Below, piece after piece: positions 1 to 8,478 of a DNA stretch of 48,383 bases (within the stretch, counting starts at the first letter, position 1; each line of letters begins with the position of its first letter). Source of the stretch: UBA4246 sp045113475. Lineage in GTDB: Bacteria > Bacillota > Clostridia > Christensenellales > Aristaeellaceae. A program made the translations under genes and the position numbers. The stretch lies in NCBI GenBank assembly GCA_045113475.1, contig JBGUIY010000111.1, positions 1 to 48,383 of the forward strand. The letters run 5' to 3'. The notes beneath the pieces were generated by a model. It was given only the letters and a program-made list of their open reading frames with translations, ran no database searches and was not told the DNA's origin.

Positions 1-1521
1 AAACGCGGGATGCGATGCGCGCAGCCGCAGCAGCTTCAGCTGTTCGGCGACAACGGGCCGCTTCAGCTGAGCCTGCGCCGCTTCCAGCGAATAGCTGCGG
101 CGGTTGATCTCCCGGGCGTCCAGCGTCGGGTCGCGCTTCAGGGCTTCCAGGTCGTTCTCACCGGCCAGCAGGTCCTCATACCAGACCTGGGGCGTGCCGG
201 GCATAAAGACCTGCACCGCCCGCGCCGTCAGCATCTTCCGGTCATCACAGCCCAGAGCGCTGTAATAAGTGGTGTTCAGCTGGTATACCTCCGGCTCCGC
301 GCCATAGATCCACTTCAGCAGTCCGCCCCGCTCGGCGGTGCGTCGGATGATGTCCTCTATCCGCCCGTCCGGCAGCAGCCCGCGGATATCGTGCACCGGA
401 ATGCCGTCATGGCAGCCCAGCATGTTGACGGGACGGATGCCCGAAGCGATCTGTTCCTGTGCCCAGGCGTACAGATAGCCGCTTTCCCCGGTATCCAGCG
501 CGTCCAGCAGCAGGCCGGGCAGGAAGTAGTCATAAGGCTGGCCGCCGTGCGCCGCGATCTTGCGGTGGGGCTGCTCGCGGTAGGCCGCATGCATTTCCGG
601 CAGCACCGTCAGGCCGTGTCTGCCGGCCATGTCCCGCAGCCGTTCCAGGATCTCCCAGGTTTCCGGCTCGTTCATGAAGTTGTCGCGTTCCGGCGCCTTG
701 TGAAGGCGCGTGAAAGCGTCCAGGCGGATCACGGTGGCGCCGTAGCCGGCCAGCTGCGCCATGACTTTGTCATACCAGGCCCAGACCAGCGGGCTCTGAT
801 AATTGACGTCCAGCTGGCCCAGATAATGGCGGTGTTCTGTCAGCCAGCGGGACGCTTTGTCCCGACAGGCTTCGAAACCGGACCAATCCATGTCCGCAGG
901 CGTTTTGCCCGCCTGCAGTTCCGCCGTGATGCGTTCCGCCAGCCGCTGCGCCGTCGTATACCGGTATCCGGTGACCTCCAACATGTCGAACACCGTCGGC
1001 TGCGGATACACGTTCCGCTGATAAAAGCTGCACCAGAAAGGCGTTTCGTGCCCGTCCGGAAAACGCGCGATCAGCACGGGCAGCGCCTTGCTGCGCAGGT
1101 GGCGGCCATTGAACTTGTCCGGCGTCGGATGGACGCAGCCGTCATCCCCCACAGGCCCGCAGCCTTCCCAGAAACGGTTCCAGTCGATGAAAAAGTTGTA
1201 GTACTCAGACTGATCGCCGTGTCTGAGGATATCCTGGAACTGAGGCGACAGCACCGACAGGTGGTTCAGGATCATATCAAACGTAAGATCTATCCCCATA
1301 TCGCTGAGGGCCTTCAGATCCTCTTTCTTCGCCAGCTCATCGCAAAGGTCGTAGCTGATCACGGAAAAGCCGTGGTCCAGATCGGTATTGAACACCGACG
1401 GCAGGATATAGAAACGGTGAAAGATTCCTTTCAGCTCCGGCAGAGACAAAAAGCGGACCGTCTCGCCCAGATTCGCGCCTAAGCTGTCAGGATAGGCATT
1501 CAGCATGGCTCCCTGTTTCAT
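1..1521 (-). CDS. Sucrose phosphorylase-like GH13 subfamily 18 enzyme (3' end cut by window)
   Basis: Phosphorolysis of sucrose or a related alpha-glucoside to alpha-glucose-1-phosphate, in the cytoplasm. 507 codons are present and the reading frame runs off base 1, so only the C-terminal end is missing. The likely catalytic nucleophile is Asp268 in VIRLDAFTR, followed by the HKAPERDNFMNEP stretch typical of GtfA-like enzymes. The acid/base candidate is Glu309 in LPEMHAAY. FFIDWNRFWEG near residue 115 is also characteristic of the subfamily. The ATG at 1521 overlaps the stop of the upstream hydrolase (ATGA) and follows a GGAGG box, so it is translationally coupled. The family also contains sucrose-6'-phosphate, glucosylglycerol and glucosylglycerate phosphorylases, so the exact acceptor is uncertain. 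It is the last visible gene of the LacI-controlled sugar operon. Confidence 0.86.
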   Translation of the reverse strand, partial: MKQGAMLNAYPDSLGANLGETVRFLSLPELKGIFHRFYILPSVFNTDLDHGFSVISYDLCDELAKKEDLKALSDMGIDLTFDMILNHLSVLSPQFQDILRHGDQSEYYNFFIDWNRFWEGCGPVGDDGCVHPTPDKFNGRHLRSKALPVLIARFPDGHETPFWCSFYQRNVYPQPTVFDMLEVTGYRYTTAQRLAERITAELQAGKTPADMDWSGFEACRDKASRWLTEHRHYLGQLDVNYQSPLVWAWYDKVMAQLAGYGATVIRLDAFTRLHKAPERDNFMNEPETWEILERLRDMAGRHGLTVLPEMHAAYREQPHRKIAAHGGQPYDYFLPGLLLDALDTGESGYLYAWAQEQIASGIRPVNMLGCHDGIPVHDIRGLLPDGRIEDIIRRTAERGGLLKWIYGAEPEVYQLNTTYYSALGCDDRKMLTARAVQVFMPGTPQVWYEDLLAGENDLEALKRDPTLDAREINRRSYSLEAAQAQLKRPVVAEQLKLLRLRASHPAF

Positions 1522-3113
1522 GATACACCTCCGTACTGATAAAGCGCTTCGCAGGCCGCCATCGGGTCCTTCATGCCCGATTCCGTCCAGCGGCGGATGG
1601 ATACCTGTTTATCCCCGAACGTGAATGAATAGCGGTTCTCATTCTCCGTCTCATACCAGAGCACCGACAGTTCCAGCCTGCCCTGGTCCCACCAGGCGGC
1701 GCAGGCGACGTCCGAAACGATCTCCCCGTGAGCGGTGTAAACCAGTTTGCCCGTCCAGCGTCCGCCGCGCATGTCGGCGACCAGCGTCCTCTCCGCGCCG
1801 TCCTCCGCAAAGCGGACTGTCAGGAGTCCGTTTTCCTCCCGCATACGGATGACGCTGCAGCCTTCGCGGCGGCAGTTGTGCTTTTCCATCCCCTGCAGCA
1901 TGCTGAAGCTGAGCCGCTCGCCCAGCGGCAGGAGCGTCACATCCAGGGGCGGCACGCCGGCCCTGGGCCCGCTGCATGCGGGATGCCGCACTGCCAGGCG
2001 GCTGAGGCGCTCCGACAGCAGTCCCGCCGTCCTCCCGTCTTCGGGCAGCTCGTCCGTATCCGGAGCGATCGCCGGAAGCAGGATGTCCATCACGGCTTCC
2101 AGCGTAAGCTGCGGGCCGTGCACCGGATGATCCGGGCCGGTGGAGACCGGCATGTCCTTCAGCCGGTGCAGCTCGTTATGGCTCATATTCCTGCCGATAT
2201 AAGCCGCCTCGTTGATGGAGATCAGCAGGTCCCGCTTCGGATCAACGATCACGAACTGCCCGTACGCGCCGTCGGCCCGGTATGCCCCAGGCTCCCTGCA
2301 CATCCAGATCTGGTAGCCGTAACCGCAGCAGTTATCGCGGATCCAGGGGGTATGGGCGTGGGCCGGCCAGGTATCCAGCAGGGGCGATACGGCGTCGCGG
2401 ACAAACTGTTCGCCGAGCAGCCGCACACCGTCCCACACTCCCCCGTTCAGGTACAGCCGCATGAGGCGAAGATTGTCCTCGGTGGTCGTGAACATACCGT
2501 GCCCGCCCAGGCAGGTGCCGTCTTCGCCCCGGCGGCACATCACGTGCCCGGCGTCCACACCGATGACCGGGAAAAGCTTCTGCCCCAGCCAGTCCAGCAT
2601 GCTCATGCCGGTCACCTTCTCCACGATTGCGGACAGGATCGCCGTTCCGTGGGAGTTGTAGCGCCAGAAGGTGCCCGGTTCGTGCTCGAAGGGCCTCGAG
2701 AAGAAATCGCGGATCCAGTCCGCCGAGTAGTCTTCCTTTTCCGTCTCACTGCCGCTGGTCATGGTCAGCAGATGCCGCACGGTGATTTTAGCCACGCGCT
2801 CCGGCAAAGGGCTGGGCATGTATTCGGGCAGCAGGTCGCAGGCGCGGTCGTCCACGCTCAGCAGGCCGGCATACTCCGCCAGCCCCACCTCCGTAGCCGT
2901 CCAGGTTTTGCTGAGGGAGTGCAGCGCGTGGTGCAGCTGCGGTCCGTAAGGCGCCCACCAGCCTTCGGCGCAGACCTTGTCATGGCGCATGATCATCAGC
3001 CCGTGCATTTCGGTAAAGCCGCCCGCCTCCAGGCGGTCAAGGAGCCTCATGATCGCCGCGGACGGTATGCCGACGCTTTCAGGGGTGCAGCGTTCGAATT
3101 CTCTGCGTAACAT
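1518..3113 (-). CDS. Serine beta-lactamase-family hydrolase (class C / CubicO type)
   Basis: Penicillin-binding/beta-lactamase fold serine hydrolase with unknown substrate, probably an esterase or peptidase and not a resistance enzyme. The SxxK motif is visible as SLSKT near residue 87 and the YxN motif as YNSHGT near residue 152, with the family's LLTMTSG motif between them. I see no convincing signal peptide, so it is likely cytoplasmic. About 531 residues, longer than the ~350-residue catalytic domain; the C-terminal ~150 residues form a separate beta-rich tail. The ATG at 3113 is chosen over one four codons upstream because GAGG lies six bases before it, while the upstream ATG has no Shine-Dalgarno. 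It lies between the long palindrome and the phosphorylase gene, overlapping the latter by four bases, so it belongs to the sugar operon. Confidence 0.85.
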   Translation of the reverse strand: MLRREFERCTPESVGIPSAAIMRLLDRLEAGGFTEMHGLMIMRHDKVCAEGWWAPYGPQLHHALHSLSKTWTATEVGLAEYAGLLSVDDRACDLLPEYMPSPLPERVAKITVRHLLTMTSGSETEKEDYSADWIRDFFSRPFEHEPGTFWRYNSHGTAILSAIVEKVTGMSMLDWLGQKLFPVIGVDAGHVMCRRGEDGTCLGGHGMFTTTEDNLRLMRLYLNGGVWDGVRLLGEQFVRDAVSPLLDTWPAHAHTPWIRDNCCGYGYQIWMCREPGAYRADGAYGQFVIVDPKRDLLISINEAAYIGRNMSHNELHRLKDMPVSTGPDHPVHGPQLTLEAVMDILLPAIAPDTDELPEDGRTAGLLSERLSRLAVRHPACSGPRAGVPPLDVTLLPLGERLSFSMLQGMEKHNCRREGCSVIRMREENGLLTVRFAEDGAERTLVADMRGGRWTGKLVYTAHGEIVSDVACAAWWDQGRLELSVLWYETENENRYSFTFGDKQVSIRRWTESGMKDPMAACEALYQYGGVS

Positions 3114-3132
3114 ATGATACCTCATTGAAAAA

Positions 3133-3313
3133 AGCCGGGTTCATACTATTTCTCATCTAAATAAATGTACAGATGTGGGATGGATTTTGAGACAGGTTAA
3201 GGAAGACGTCCGAAAGCGTATCCGAAGATACGGTGAGGACGGCTGACACAGAGATGTCACAAAAGCCGCCCACAGATGTGCATGTTTTAGGTGAGAAATA
3301 GTATCTTCCGGCT
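3133..3313. repeat. Long imperfect palindrome (~180 bp) between lacI-type gene and hydrolase
   Basis: Nearly the whole gap is one inverted repeat centred near 3224. The outer arms agccgg/ccggct lie at 3133-3138 and 3308-3313. The strongest arms, 3143-3161 and 3286-3304 (ATACTATTTCTC and its complement), pair over 19 positions with one G-T. Pairing resumes at 3165-3179/3269-3283 and 3185-3194/3255-3264. The centre is a hairpin CGTATC-CGAA-GATACG at 3217-3232. It could be a MITE-like mobile remnant or an RNA element within the operon transcript. No second copy was noticed in the window. Confidence 0.8.
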
Positions 3314-3321
3314 GAAATACG

Positions 3322-4326
3322 TCAGTCTTCAGCTGACAGGAGATATCCCCGCGTACTGGCGCGGCGGGAGATGTCCACCGGGAACAGCAGATCCATGGAA
3401 TAGGGTTCCCCGCTGATCTGTTTGAGCAGGCAGTCGATGGCTGCGGCGCACATCCGGTCCAGCGGCAGGCGGACGCTGGTCAGGGGAATGGCCGAGCTCT
3501 CGGCAATGATCACATCATTGAAGCCGACGATGCGCACGTCTTCAGGGACGCGCTTTCCAAGGCGCAGGGCTTCCTGAAGGACACGCCCGGCGATGCGGTC
3601 GCTGGAACAGAAAAAGCCGTCCGCATCCGGATAGCGTCTGAGCGCTTCCCGAACGGGGTCGCGGTAATCACCCTGCTGTTCTTTTTCGCGGATCTCATAT
3701 ATCTGCGCCTGGATCCCTGCCGCCTCGACGGTTTCGCGAAAACCGCTAAAGCGCTCGAATGCGGGGATATTCTCTGTGGCGTGGCGTTTGCCGATCATGA
3801 CCGGACAGACGCAGCCGGTATCCAGCAGTTCCTGCGCAGCGAGACGCCCGCCCTGGAGATTATCGCACAGCACAGTCGGTATATTGCCGGACGGGAGCCG
3901 TTCAAAGGAAACAGCGGGCATACCGCCGAGAAGTTCGTGATCGATGTTTTTGCTGCGCAGTGCGATGATGATGCCGTCGACCTGATTGCTTTTGAGCATG
4001 TTGATATAGTCAGGCGCGTCGTCATCCGTACCGCTGGCGACATACAGCAGCATTTTATAGCCCCGGCCCGTCAGCAGCTTTGAAAGCAGCGAAACGATAC
4101 GCGAAAAGAAGGGGTTGTCGATCTCCGGCACAAGGACGCCGATCATCTTTGTGTGCTGGAAAGACAGAGACCGTGCCACCTCGTTCGGCTGATAATTGAG
4201 TTCAGCCATGGCTTTGCTGATGCGCTCGCGCATTTTCTGGCTGATATAGCCGCGGTTATTGAGCGTCCGGGACACGGTCGTCACGGAAACGCCCGCTCTG
4301 GCGGCGACTTCGCGGATGGTACTCAT
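3322..4326 (-). CDS. LacI/GalR-family transcriptional regulator
   Basis: Cytoplasmic DNA-binding repressor with a periplasmic-binding-protein-like effector domain. The N-terminal helix-turn-helix reads STIREVAARAGVSVTTVSR (residues 2-20). The hinge NEVARSLS (about 49-56) contains the conserved leucine that in this family intercalates at a central CpG of the operator. The remaining ~270 residues form the sugar-sensing domain (IGVLVPEIDNPFF onward). 334 residues is normal for the family. ATG follows GGAGG. It lies inside the sugar operon, 15 bp after the metallo-hydrolase gene, which predicts autoregulation. The two AACCGGTT-centred palindromes upstream of the first operon gene are its probable operators (inference). 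Confidence 0.93.
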   Translation of the reverse strand: MSTIREVAARAGVSVTTVSRTLNNRGYISQKMRERISKAMAELNYQPNEVARSLSFQHTKMIGVLVPEIDNPFFSRIVSLLSKLLTGRGYKMLLYVASGTDDDAPDYINMLKSNQVDGIIIALRSKNIDHELLGGMPAVSFERLPSGNIPTVLCDNLQGGRLAAQELLDTGCVCPVMIGKRHATENIPAFERFSGFRETVEAAGIQAQIYEIREKEQQGDYRDPVREALRRYPDADGFFCSSDRIAGRVLQEALRLGKRVPEDVRIVGFNDVIIAESSAIPLTSVRLPLDRMCAAAIDCLLKQISGEPYSMDLLFPVDISRRASTRGYLLSAED

Positions 4327-4341
4327 GCAGGCGCCCTCCGT

Positions 4342-5190
4342 TCAGCAGTTGATCTGCAGGCCGTCGTAGGCCACTTCGAACCCGTAAGGTTCGGCGAAGG
4401 CGGTCCATTCGCTGTGGGTCATATCGTTCATGTGGGACAGATGATTGAGCACGAAGCGCGTGTCCGGCCCGGCCGCGCCGGCGGCGTACAGGCGGTCGCG
4501 CAGGCGCAGGCATTCCTGCCAGCCCATATGCCCATCCCCGGGCAGCAGACCGCGGGCGCAGTCCATGGACACGAGCCCGAAAACCAGTCCACTGTCTTTC
4601 AGGTACCTGTCCACTTCAGGAGAAAGCTCGCCGGTATCGTTGGCGTACAGGATCGCGCTTCTGCCGTCGGTGACGGCATAGATCAGGCAGTCCTCCACGG
4701 CAATGGGGCGGTGATTTGCCCTGAGCGCATGGAAAACATAATCGCCGACCTGAAAGGTCTGCCACGCTTCGATTTGATGGAAGCGGAAGCGCTCCTCAAG
4801 CACCCTGTGCCCCTGGGCCATTGCCTGTTCAAAGCGCTTGTACACCCAGCGGTTTCCGTACAGGTCCAGGCAGTTCCGGTCTTCGGGCACTCCGGGACGT
4901 ACCGAGCAGGAGGCCGTTCCCCTGAGCTGCAGGGCATACTGATCCTCATGATCTTCATGGGAATGGGTATAGACCACGGCTTTCAGCCGGTCAAGCTGCA
5001 GGCCGAAACGCAGCTTCTGCGCGTGGATGTCCGGCCCCATGTCGATCAGCACGTCGTCGTTGAGCAGGGCGCAGGAACGCATGCGCAGGCTCCTGCCGCC
5101 CTCCTTCATCGACCGCATGCAGACGGGACAGGCGCAGAAGGTGGCGGGCATGCCCTCCGCCGCGCCGGTCCCCAGGTAAGTCAGCTTCAT
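4342..5190 (-). CDS. PhnP-like metallo-beta-lactamase-fold hydrolase
   Basis: MBL-fold metal-dependent phosphodiesterase-like protein of 282 residues, cytoplasmic. The N-terminus LTYLGTGAAEGMPATFC followed by CxCPVC matches the PhnP subgroup, where cysteines hold a structural zinc. The metal motif HSHEDH is at about residues 96-101, with later histidines in NHRPIAVEDC and HLSHMND. PhnP itself cleaves ribosyl cyclic phosphates in phosphonate catabolism. No phosphonate genes are nearby, so here the substrate is probably another cyclic or diester phosphate, possibly linked to the sugar imported by the operon (inference). ATG at 5190 follows AAGGA and lies four bases after the permease stop. Confidence 0.82.
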   Translation of the reverse strand: MKLTYLGTGAAEGMPATFCACPVCMRSMKEGGRSLRMRSCALLNDDVLIDMGPDIHAQKLRFGLQLDRLKAVVYTHSHEDHEDQYALQLRGTASCSVRPGVPEDRNCLDLYGNRWVYKRFEQAMAQGHRVLEERFRFHQIEAWQTFQVGDYVFHALRANHRPIAVEDCLIYAVTDGRSAILYANDTGELSPEVDRYLKDSGLVFGLVSMDCARGLLPGDGHMGWQECLRLRDRLYAAGAAGPDTRFVLNHLSHMNDMTHSEWTAFAEPYGFEVAYDGLQINC

Positions 5191-5194
5191 CGTG

Positions 5195-6049
5195 TCATCC
5201 TTTAATGCCGCTCATGGCGACAGACTGTACAAACTGTTTCTGGAAGGCGAGGAACACGATCAGGATGGGCAGCGTCACCATGGCGCTGAAGGCGAAAATC
5301 TGGCCCCAGTAGGTGTATACACTGTCGTTCAGGCTGCGCAGCTTCTGCGGCAGGGTCATCCAGTTATTGTCACGCACCACCAGGGTCGGCCACAGCAGGT
5401 CGCCCCAGGCGCGGATGAAGGACATGATCGCAACGGTGGCATAGATCGGCTTGCTGAGGGGCGTCATGATCTTAAAGAAAATGCCCGCATAGCTCTCGCC
5501 GTCGATGATCGCGGCTTCCACCAGGTCCTTGGGCATGCCGCGGAAGTGCTGGTAGAACAGGTAAACGTACATTGGGATGGCCAGGTTGGGCAGCGCCAGC
5601 GCCCATACGGTGTTGACCACGCCCATGTTGACGGCCACGAGGAAACGGTTGATGACCACGGCCTCCGTGGGGATGATGGTCAGCGAGATCATCAGGGAGA
5701 TCAGGAACTTGCGGCCGCGGAAATCCAGCAGACCCAGGGCGTAGCCCATCATGCCGTTGACGAACAGGCCGATGGCCACCTGAAGGATGGCGTTGATCGC
5801 AGAGTTGCGGAAGTAGTGCAGAAAGTCGATCTTTTCGAAAACCTGCACATAGTTGTCGAAGCTCATGTTGCCGTACGGAACGAACGCTTTGAGCGTCGTC
5901 ATGTCGGAGATCAGCTGCGTCTCCTCCTTCATGGCGGAAATGAACAGGAACAGCAGCGGCGCCAGGAACAGGACGGCGACAAACACATACAGCACATAGA
6001 AGAGGGTGTCCGTGACACGCTTCTTGGATCGGTTCTGAGCCATTGCCAT
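5195..6049 (-). CDS. CUT1 sugar ABC transporter permease, MalG/UgpE type
   Basis: Inner-membrane permease of 284 residues with six predicted hydrophobic helices; the first spans about residues 15-38. The EAA loop that contacts the ATPase reads EAAIIDGESYAGIFFKIMTPLSKP-like near residues 187-210. The C-terminal end (MSGIKG) is typical of MalG-type proteins. It forms the translocation pore together with the preceding permease. ATG at 6049 is preceded by GGAGG nine bases upstream, and only one base separates it from the upstream permease stop. There is no ATPase gene in the operon, so it presumably shares an MsmK-like ATPase encoded elsewhere. Confidence 0.93.
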   Translation of the reverse strand: MAMAQNRSKKRVTDTLFYVLYVFVAVLFLAPLLFLFISAMKEETQLISDMTTLKAFVPYGNMSFDNYVQVFEKIDFLHYFRNSAINAILQVAIGLFVNGMMGYALGLLDFRGRKFLISLMISLTIIPTEAVVINRFLVAVNMGVVNTVWALALPNLAIPMYVYLFYQHFRGMPKDLVEAAIIDGESYAGIFFKIMTPLSKPIYATVAIMSFIRAWGDLLWPTLVVRDNNWMTLPQKLRSLNDSVYTYWGQIFAFSAMVTLPILIVFLAFQKQFVQSVAMSGIKG

Positions 6050-6050
6050 A

Positions 6051-6968
6051 TTATTTGTCCTCCGTAATCCGGTTCTGTACCTGCGAGATCACAAGCACGA
6101 TCAGGAAGAACACGACGGCCAGCGCGGAGGTGCGGCCGACGCGCTTGTTGGTGAAGCCTTCCTCGTACATCCGGTAAACCAGCGTCGTGGTGGAGTTGCT
6201 GGGACCGCCCTGGGTCAGCATGAATACCTGGGTAAACATCTTCAGCGAATAGATGGTGTTGGAGATGAAGACATATACCAGCGTATTCTTGAGCTGGGGA
6301 ATCGTGATGTAGATCAGCTCCTGCCAGGGGGTGCAGCCGTCGATGGTGCCGGCTTCGTAGATCTCTTCCGGAATGAACTGGAGACCGCCCAGCATGATGA
6401 TCATCTGCATGCCCATGCACTGCCATATGGACATGATGGCAATACAGGGCATTGCGAGGTTCGGGTCCTGCAGCCATTTCTGGGCCGGGATGCCGAAAGC
6501 GCCGATGATCACGTTGAACAGGCCGTTGTCCATGCTGGAGAAGAAAGCGCTCCAGATGACGGTGACAACGGTCATGGTAACGACCTGGGGGGAGAAATAG
6601 ATGAGCCTGAAAATCGTGACGCCCCTGGCCTTGCGGTTCACCAGCAGCGCCAGCAGTGTCGCCACCACCAGCACGGTGGGAACGAGGATCAGCGTGTATT
6701 CCAGGGTGTTCCAGAAAGCCTTGCCGGTGACCTCATCGGTAAAGACCTTCTGGTAGTTGGTCAGGCCGACGAAGCTGGTGGGACGCTTGGGGTTCACGAC
6801 CAGCTGGCGGCTGGTAAAGGAATAGAACACCGACATGAAAAACGGCAGGATCATAAACAGGATCAGCAAGATCATGGCCGGTGAGCACAGGATCCACGCG
6901 GCATGCTCCTGGGAGCGTGTCAGCTTGCTCCGGTGATTGGCGGTCTTGCGCAGGGCAGCGTCACTCAT
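6051..6968 (-). CDS. CUT1 sugar ABC transporter permease, MalF/UgpA type
   Basis: 305-residue membrane permease. After a short charged N-terminus the first helix starts near residue 25 (AAWILCSPAMILLILFMILPF). The EAA loop YEAGTIDGCTPWQELIYI is near residue 205. The family signature PTSFVGLTNYQKVF is present near residue 62. It pairs with the downstream MalG-type permease. The ATG at 6968 is preceded by AGGAG. It follows the binding-protein gene after a 92-bp spacer holding a strong hairpin, which probably sets a lower expression level for permeases than for the binding protein. Confidence 0.93.
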   Translation of the reverse strand: MSDAALRKTANHRSKLTRSQEHAAWILCSPAMILLILFMILPFFMSVFYSFTSRQLVVNPKRPTSFVGLTNYQKVFTDEVTGKAFWNTLEYTLILVPTVLVVATLLALLVNRKARGVTIFRLIYFSPQVVTMTVVTVIWSAFFSSMDNGLFNVIIGAFGIPAQKWLQDPNLAMPCIAIMSIWQCMGMQMIIMLGGLQFIPEEIYEAGTIDGCTPWQELIYITIPQLKNTLVYVFISNTIYSLKMFTQVFMLTQGGPSNSTTTLVYRMYEEGFTNKRVGRTSALAVVFFLIVLVISQVQNRITEDK

Positions 6969-7015
6969 GGCTCATTTCTCCTATCAGAATGGCAGCGTAG
7001 GAAGCAGGGAAGAAT

Positions 7016-7046
7016 GATGCCCGGTCGGATCAACCGGCCGGGCATC
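7016..7046 (-). terminator. Intercistronic hairpin between binding-protein and permease genes
   Basis: GATGCCCGG (7016-7024) pairs perfectly with CCGGGCATC (7038-7046), with further inner CGG/CCG pairing. The tract that follows in the minus-strand transcript is only weakly T-rich, so partial termination or 3'-end protection of the binding-protein mRNA is more likely than full termination. Confidence 0.6.
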
Positions 7047-7060
7047 TTATTCAAGTGCGG

Positions 7061-8329
7061 TTACTCGATATTCCAGCCGTTTTCGTAGATGATCTCGTCG
7101 ACCTTCTCAGCGGCTTTCTTGAGCAGCTCGGCGGGTGTGCCCTGGCCGGCGATAATGTCGGTCACGACGCTCGCGACGGCGTTGTAAACGGTGGAGTGAG
7201 CGGGGGTGATGGGACGCAGGTAGGAGATCCCGCCTTCCAGCTGTTCACGGTACAGGTACAGACGGCCGCCCTTCTGCCAGCGGTCCATCTGGTCCATGAC
7301 GGAGGAACGGGCAGGCACGCCGCCGTTTACGTCGCAGACCATGTGGATGTATTCGGGGCTCATGATCGCGTTGATCACGGTCCAGGCCTGATCGCCGAGG
7401 CCGGTATCGACAGCCTTCTGGGTCATGACGACCACGGTGGAACCGGAGCAGGTGTAGCAGCCGCCGCCGAAATCGGGCATCGGCACGATGATGGCGTCAT
7501 CGCCGAAGGCGCCGACGTGATCGGAATACTTCCAGTGGCCCAGCATGGAGAACAGGGCTTCCTGACGGCCGAAGAACGCGTCTTCATAGTCGCAGCCGGG
7601 GTTGACGTAACCGGCGTCGATCATCTTCTTGAGCCAGTCATAGGCCTTGATGGTGCCTTCGCTGTCCAGGGTGCCGGAAGCGGTCATGGTTTCTCGGTTG
7701 AGGAAGTCGCCGCCGTAGGAAGCGATGATGGGCATCCAGGTGAAGTACATGCTGGTGACCTTGTTCTGGCGGACATACAGCGGATACTCAAAGCCTTCCG
7801 CCTTCGCCTTGGCCAGGATGTCTTCGAACTCTGCCACGGTCCAGGCTTCCTTGTAGCTGGTGGGAATGCGGACGCCCAGCTTTTCGAGCACGGACTTGCG
7901 GGTCCACATGCCCATGCCGGAGTCGAACTGGGCCACGCCGTAGATCTTGCCGTCATAGGTGTTCTCGGCCCAGACAGAGGGCAGGACGTCGGCTTTCATT
8001 TCATCGGTGACATAGCCGTCCAGGCAGGCGATCATGCCCAGATCCTGATAGTAGGGGATCTGCAGACCGTCGATGATGATGACTTCGGGGGTGTCGCCGA
8101 CGACGTCGGAGGTGCTCAGCTTGTTGAGCAGCTCATCCTGCGGGAAGGGCTGGAAATCAACCTGGACATCCGTGTGCTTGGCGTTGAAGTCTTCAAACAT
8201 ATGCGTGTAGACGACTGTTTCAGCGCCGTCAGTGGCCCAAACAGTGATCTTGGTGGCTTCAGCCGAGGCAATGGATGCGAGGCTGAGCAGCATCGCGGCT
8301 GCCAGAACGATGGAGAGAAGCTTCTTCAT
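7061..8329 (-). CDS. CUT1 sugar ABC transporter substrate-binding protein
   Basis: Extracellular solute-binding protein (SBP_bac_1 type) of 422 residues that captures a carbohydrate for the adjacent permeases. The ATG at 8329 is chosen because a perfect GGAGG lies upstream and the protein then begins with a clean signal peptide (MKKLLSIVLAAAMLL... ending ASIASA). The cleavage site has no lipobox cysteine, which is unusual for a Gram-positive binding protein. The mature part begins KITVWATDGAETV, typical of the family. It is the first gene of the operon. It is followed by a hairpin, read from a near-consensus promoter and overlooked by two LacI-type operators. Confidence 0.93.
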   Translation of the reverse strand: MKKLLSIVLAAAMLLSLASIASAEATKITVWATDGAETVVYTHMFEDFNAKHTDVQVDFQPFPQDELLNKLSTSDVVGDTPEVIIIDGLQIPYYQDLGMIACLDGYVTDEMKADVLPSVWAENTYDGKIYGVAQFDSGMGMWTRKSVLEKLGVRIPTSYKEAWTVAEFEDILAKAKAEGFEYPLYVRQNKVTSMYFTWMPIIASYGGDFLNRETMTASGTLDSEGTIKAYDWLKKMIDAGYVNPGCDYEDAFFGRQEALFSMLGHWKYSDHVGAFGDDAIIVPMPDFGGGCYTCSGSTVVVMTQKAVDTGLGDQAWTVINAIMSPEYIHMVCDVNGGVPARSSVMDQMDRWQKGGRLYLYREQLEGGISYLRPITPAHSTVYNAVASVVTDIIAGQGTPAELLKKAAEKVDEIIYENGWNIE

Positions 8330-8404
8330 GAGGAGACCTCCTTCTAATTTTGAAAGCCGGATTTCCCCGCTGCCGGGGAACATCATCGCTTTCTTTATGG
8401 TTGT

Positions 8405-8433
8405 ATGATAACATACATCATGATATGTGTCAA
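8405..8433 (-). promoter_or_regulatory. Sigma-70/A-type promoter of the sugar operon
   Basis: On the minus strand TTGACA (8428-8433), a 17-base spacer and TATCAT (8405-8410). The expected transcription start is near 8398, about 70 bases before the binding-protein ATG. The -35 box is the right half of operator 1, so repressor and polymerase would compete. Confidence 0.85.
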
Positions 8434-8443
8434 CCGGTTAGCA
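8428..8443. promoter_or_regulatory. LacI-family operator 1
   Basis: TGTCAACCGGTTAGCA, a near-palindrome around AACCGGTT with the central CpG usual for LacI/GalR operators. It overlaps the -35 element. The likely ligand is the regulator at 3322-4326 (inference). Confidence 0.8.
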
Positions 8444-8478
8444 TGAATTTATTTTTTAAATTTTTATCATTTTTTCCA

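Noticed and set aside
1518..3113. Antibiotic-resistance beta-lactamase
   Set aside because: The protein belongs to the wide CubicO/class C-like hydrolase group, lacks a signal peptide and sits in a sugar operon, so it is more likely an esterase or peptidase.
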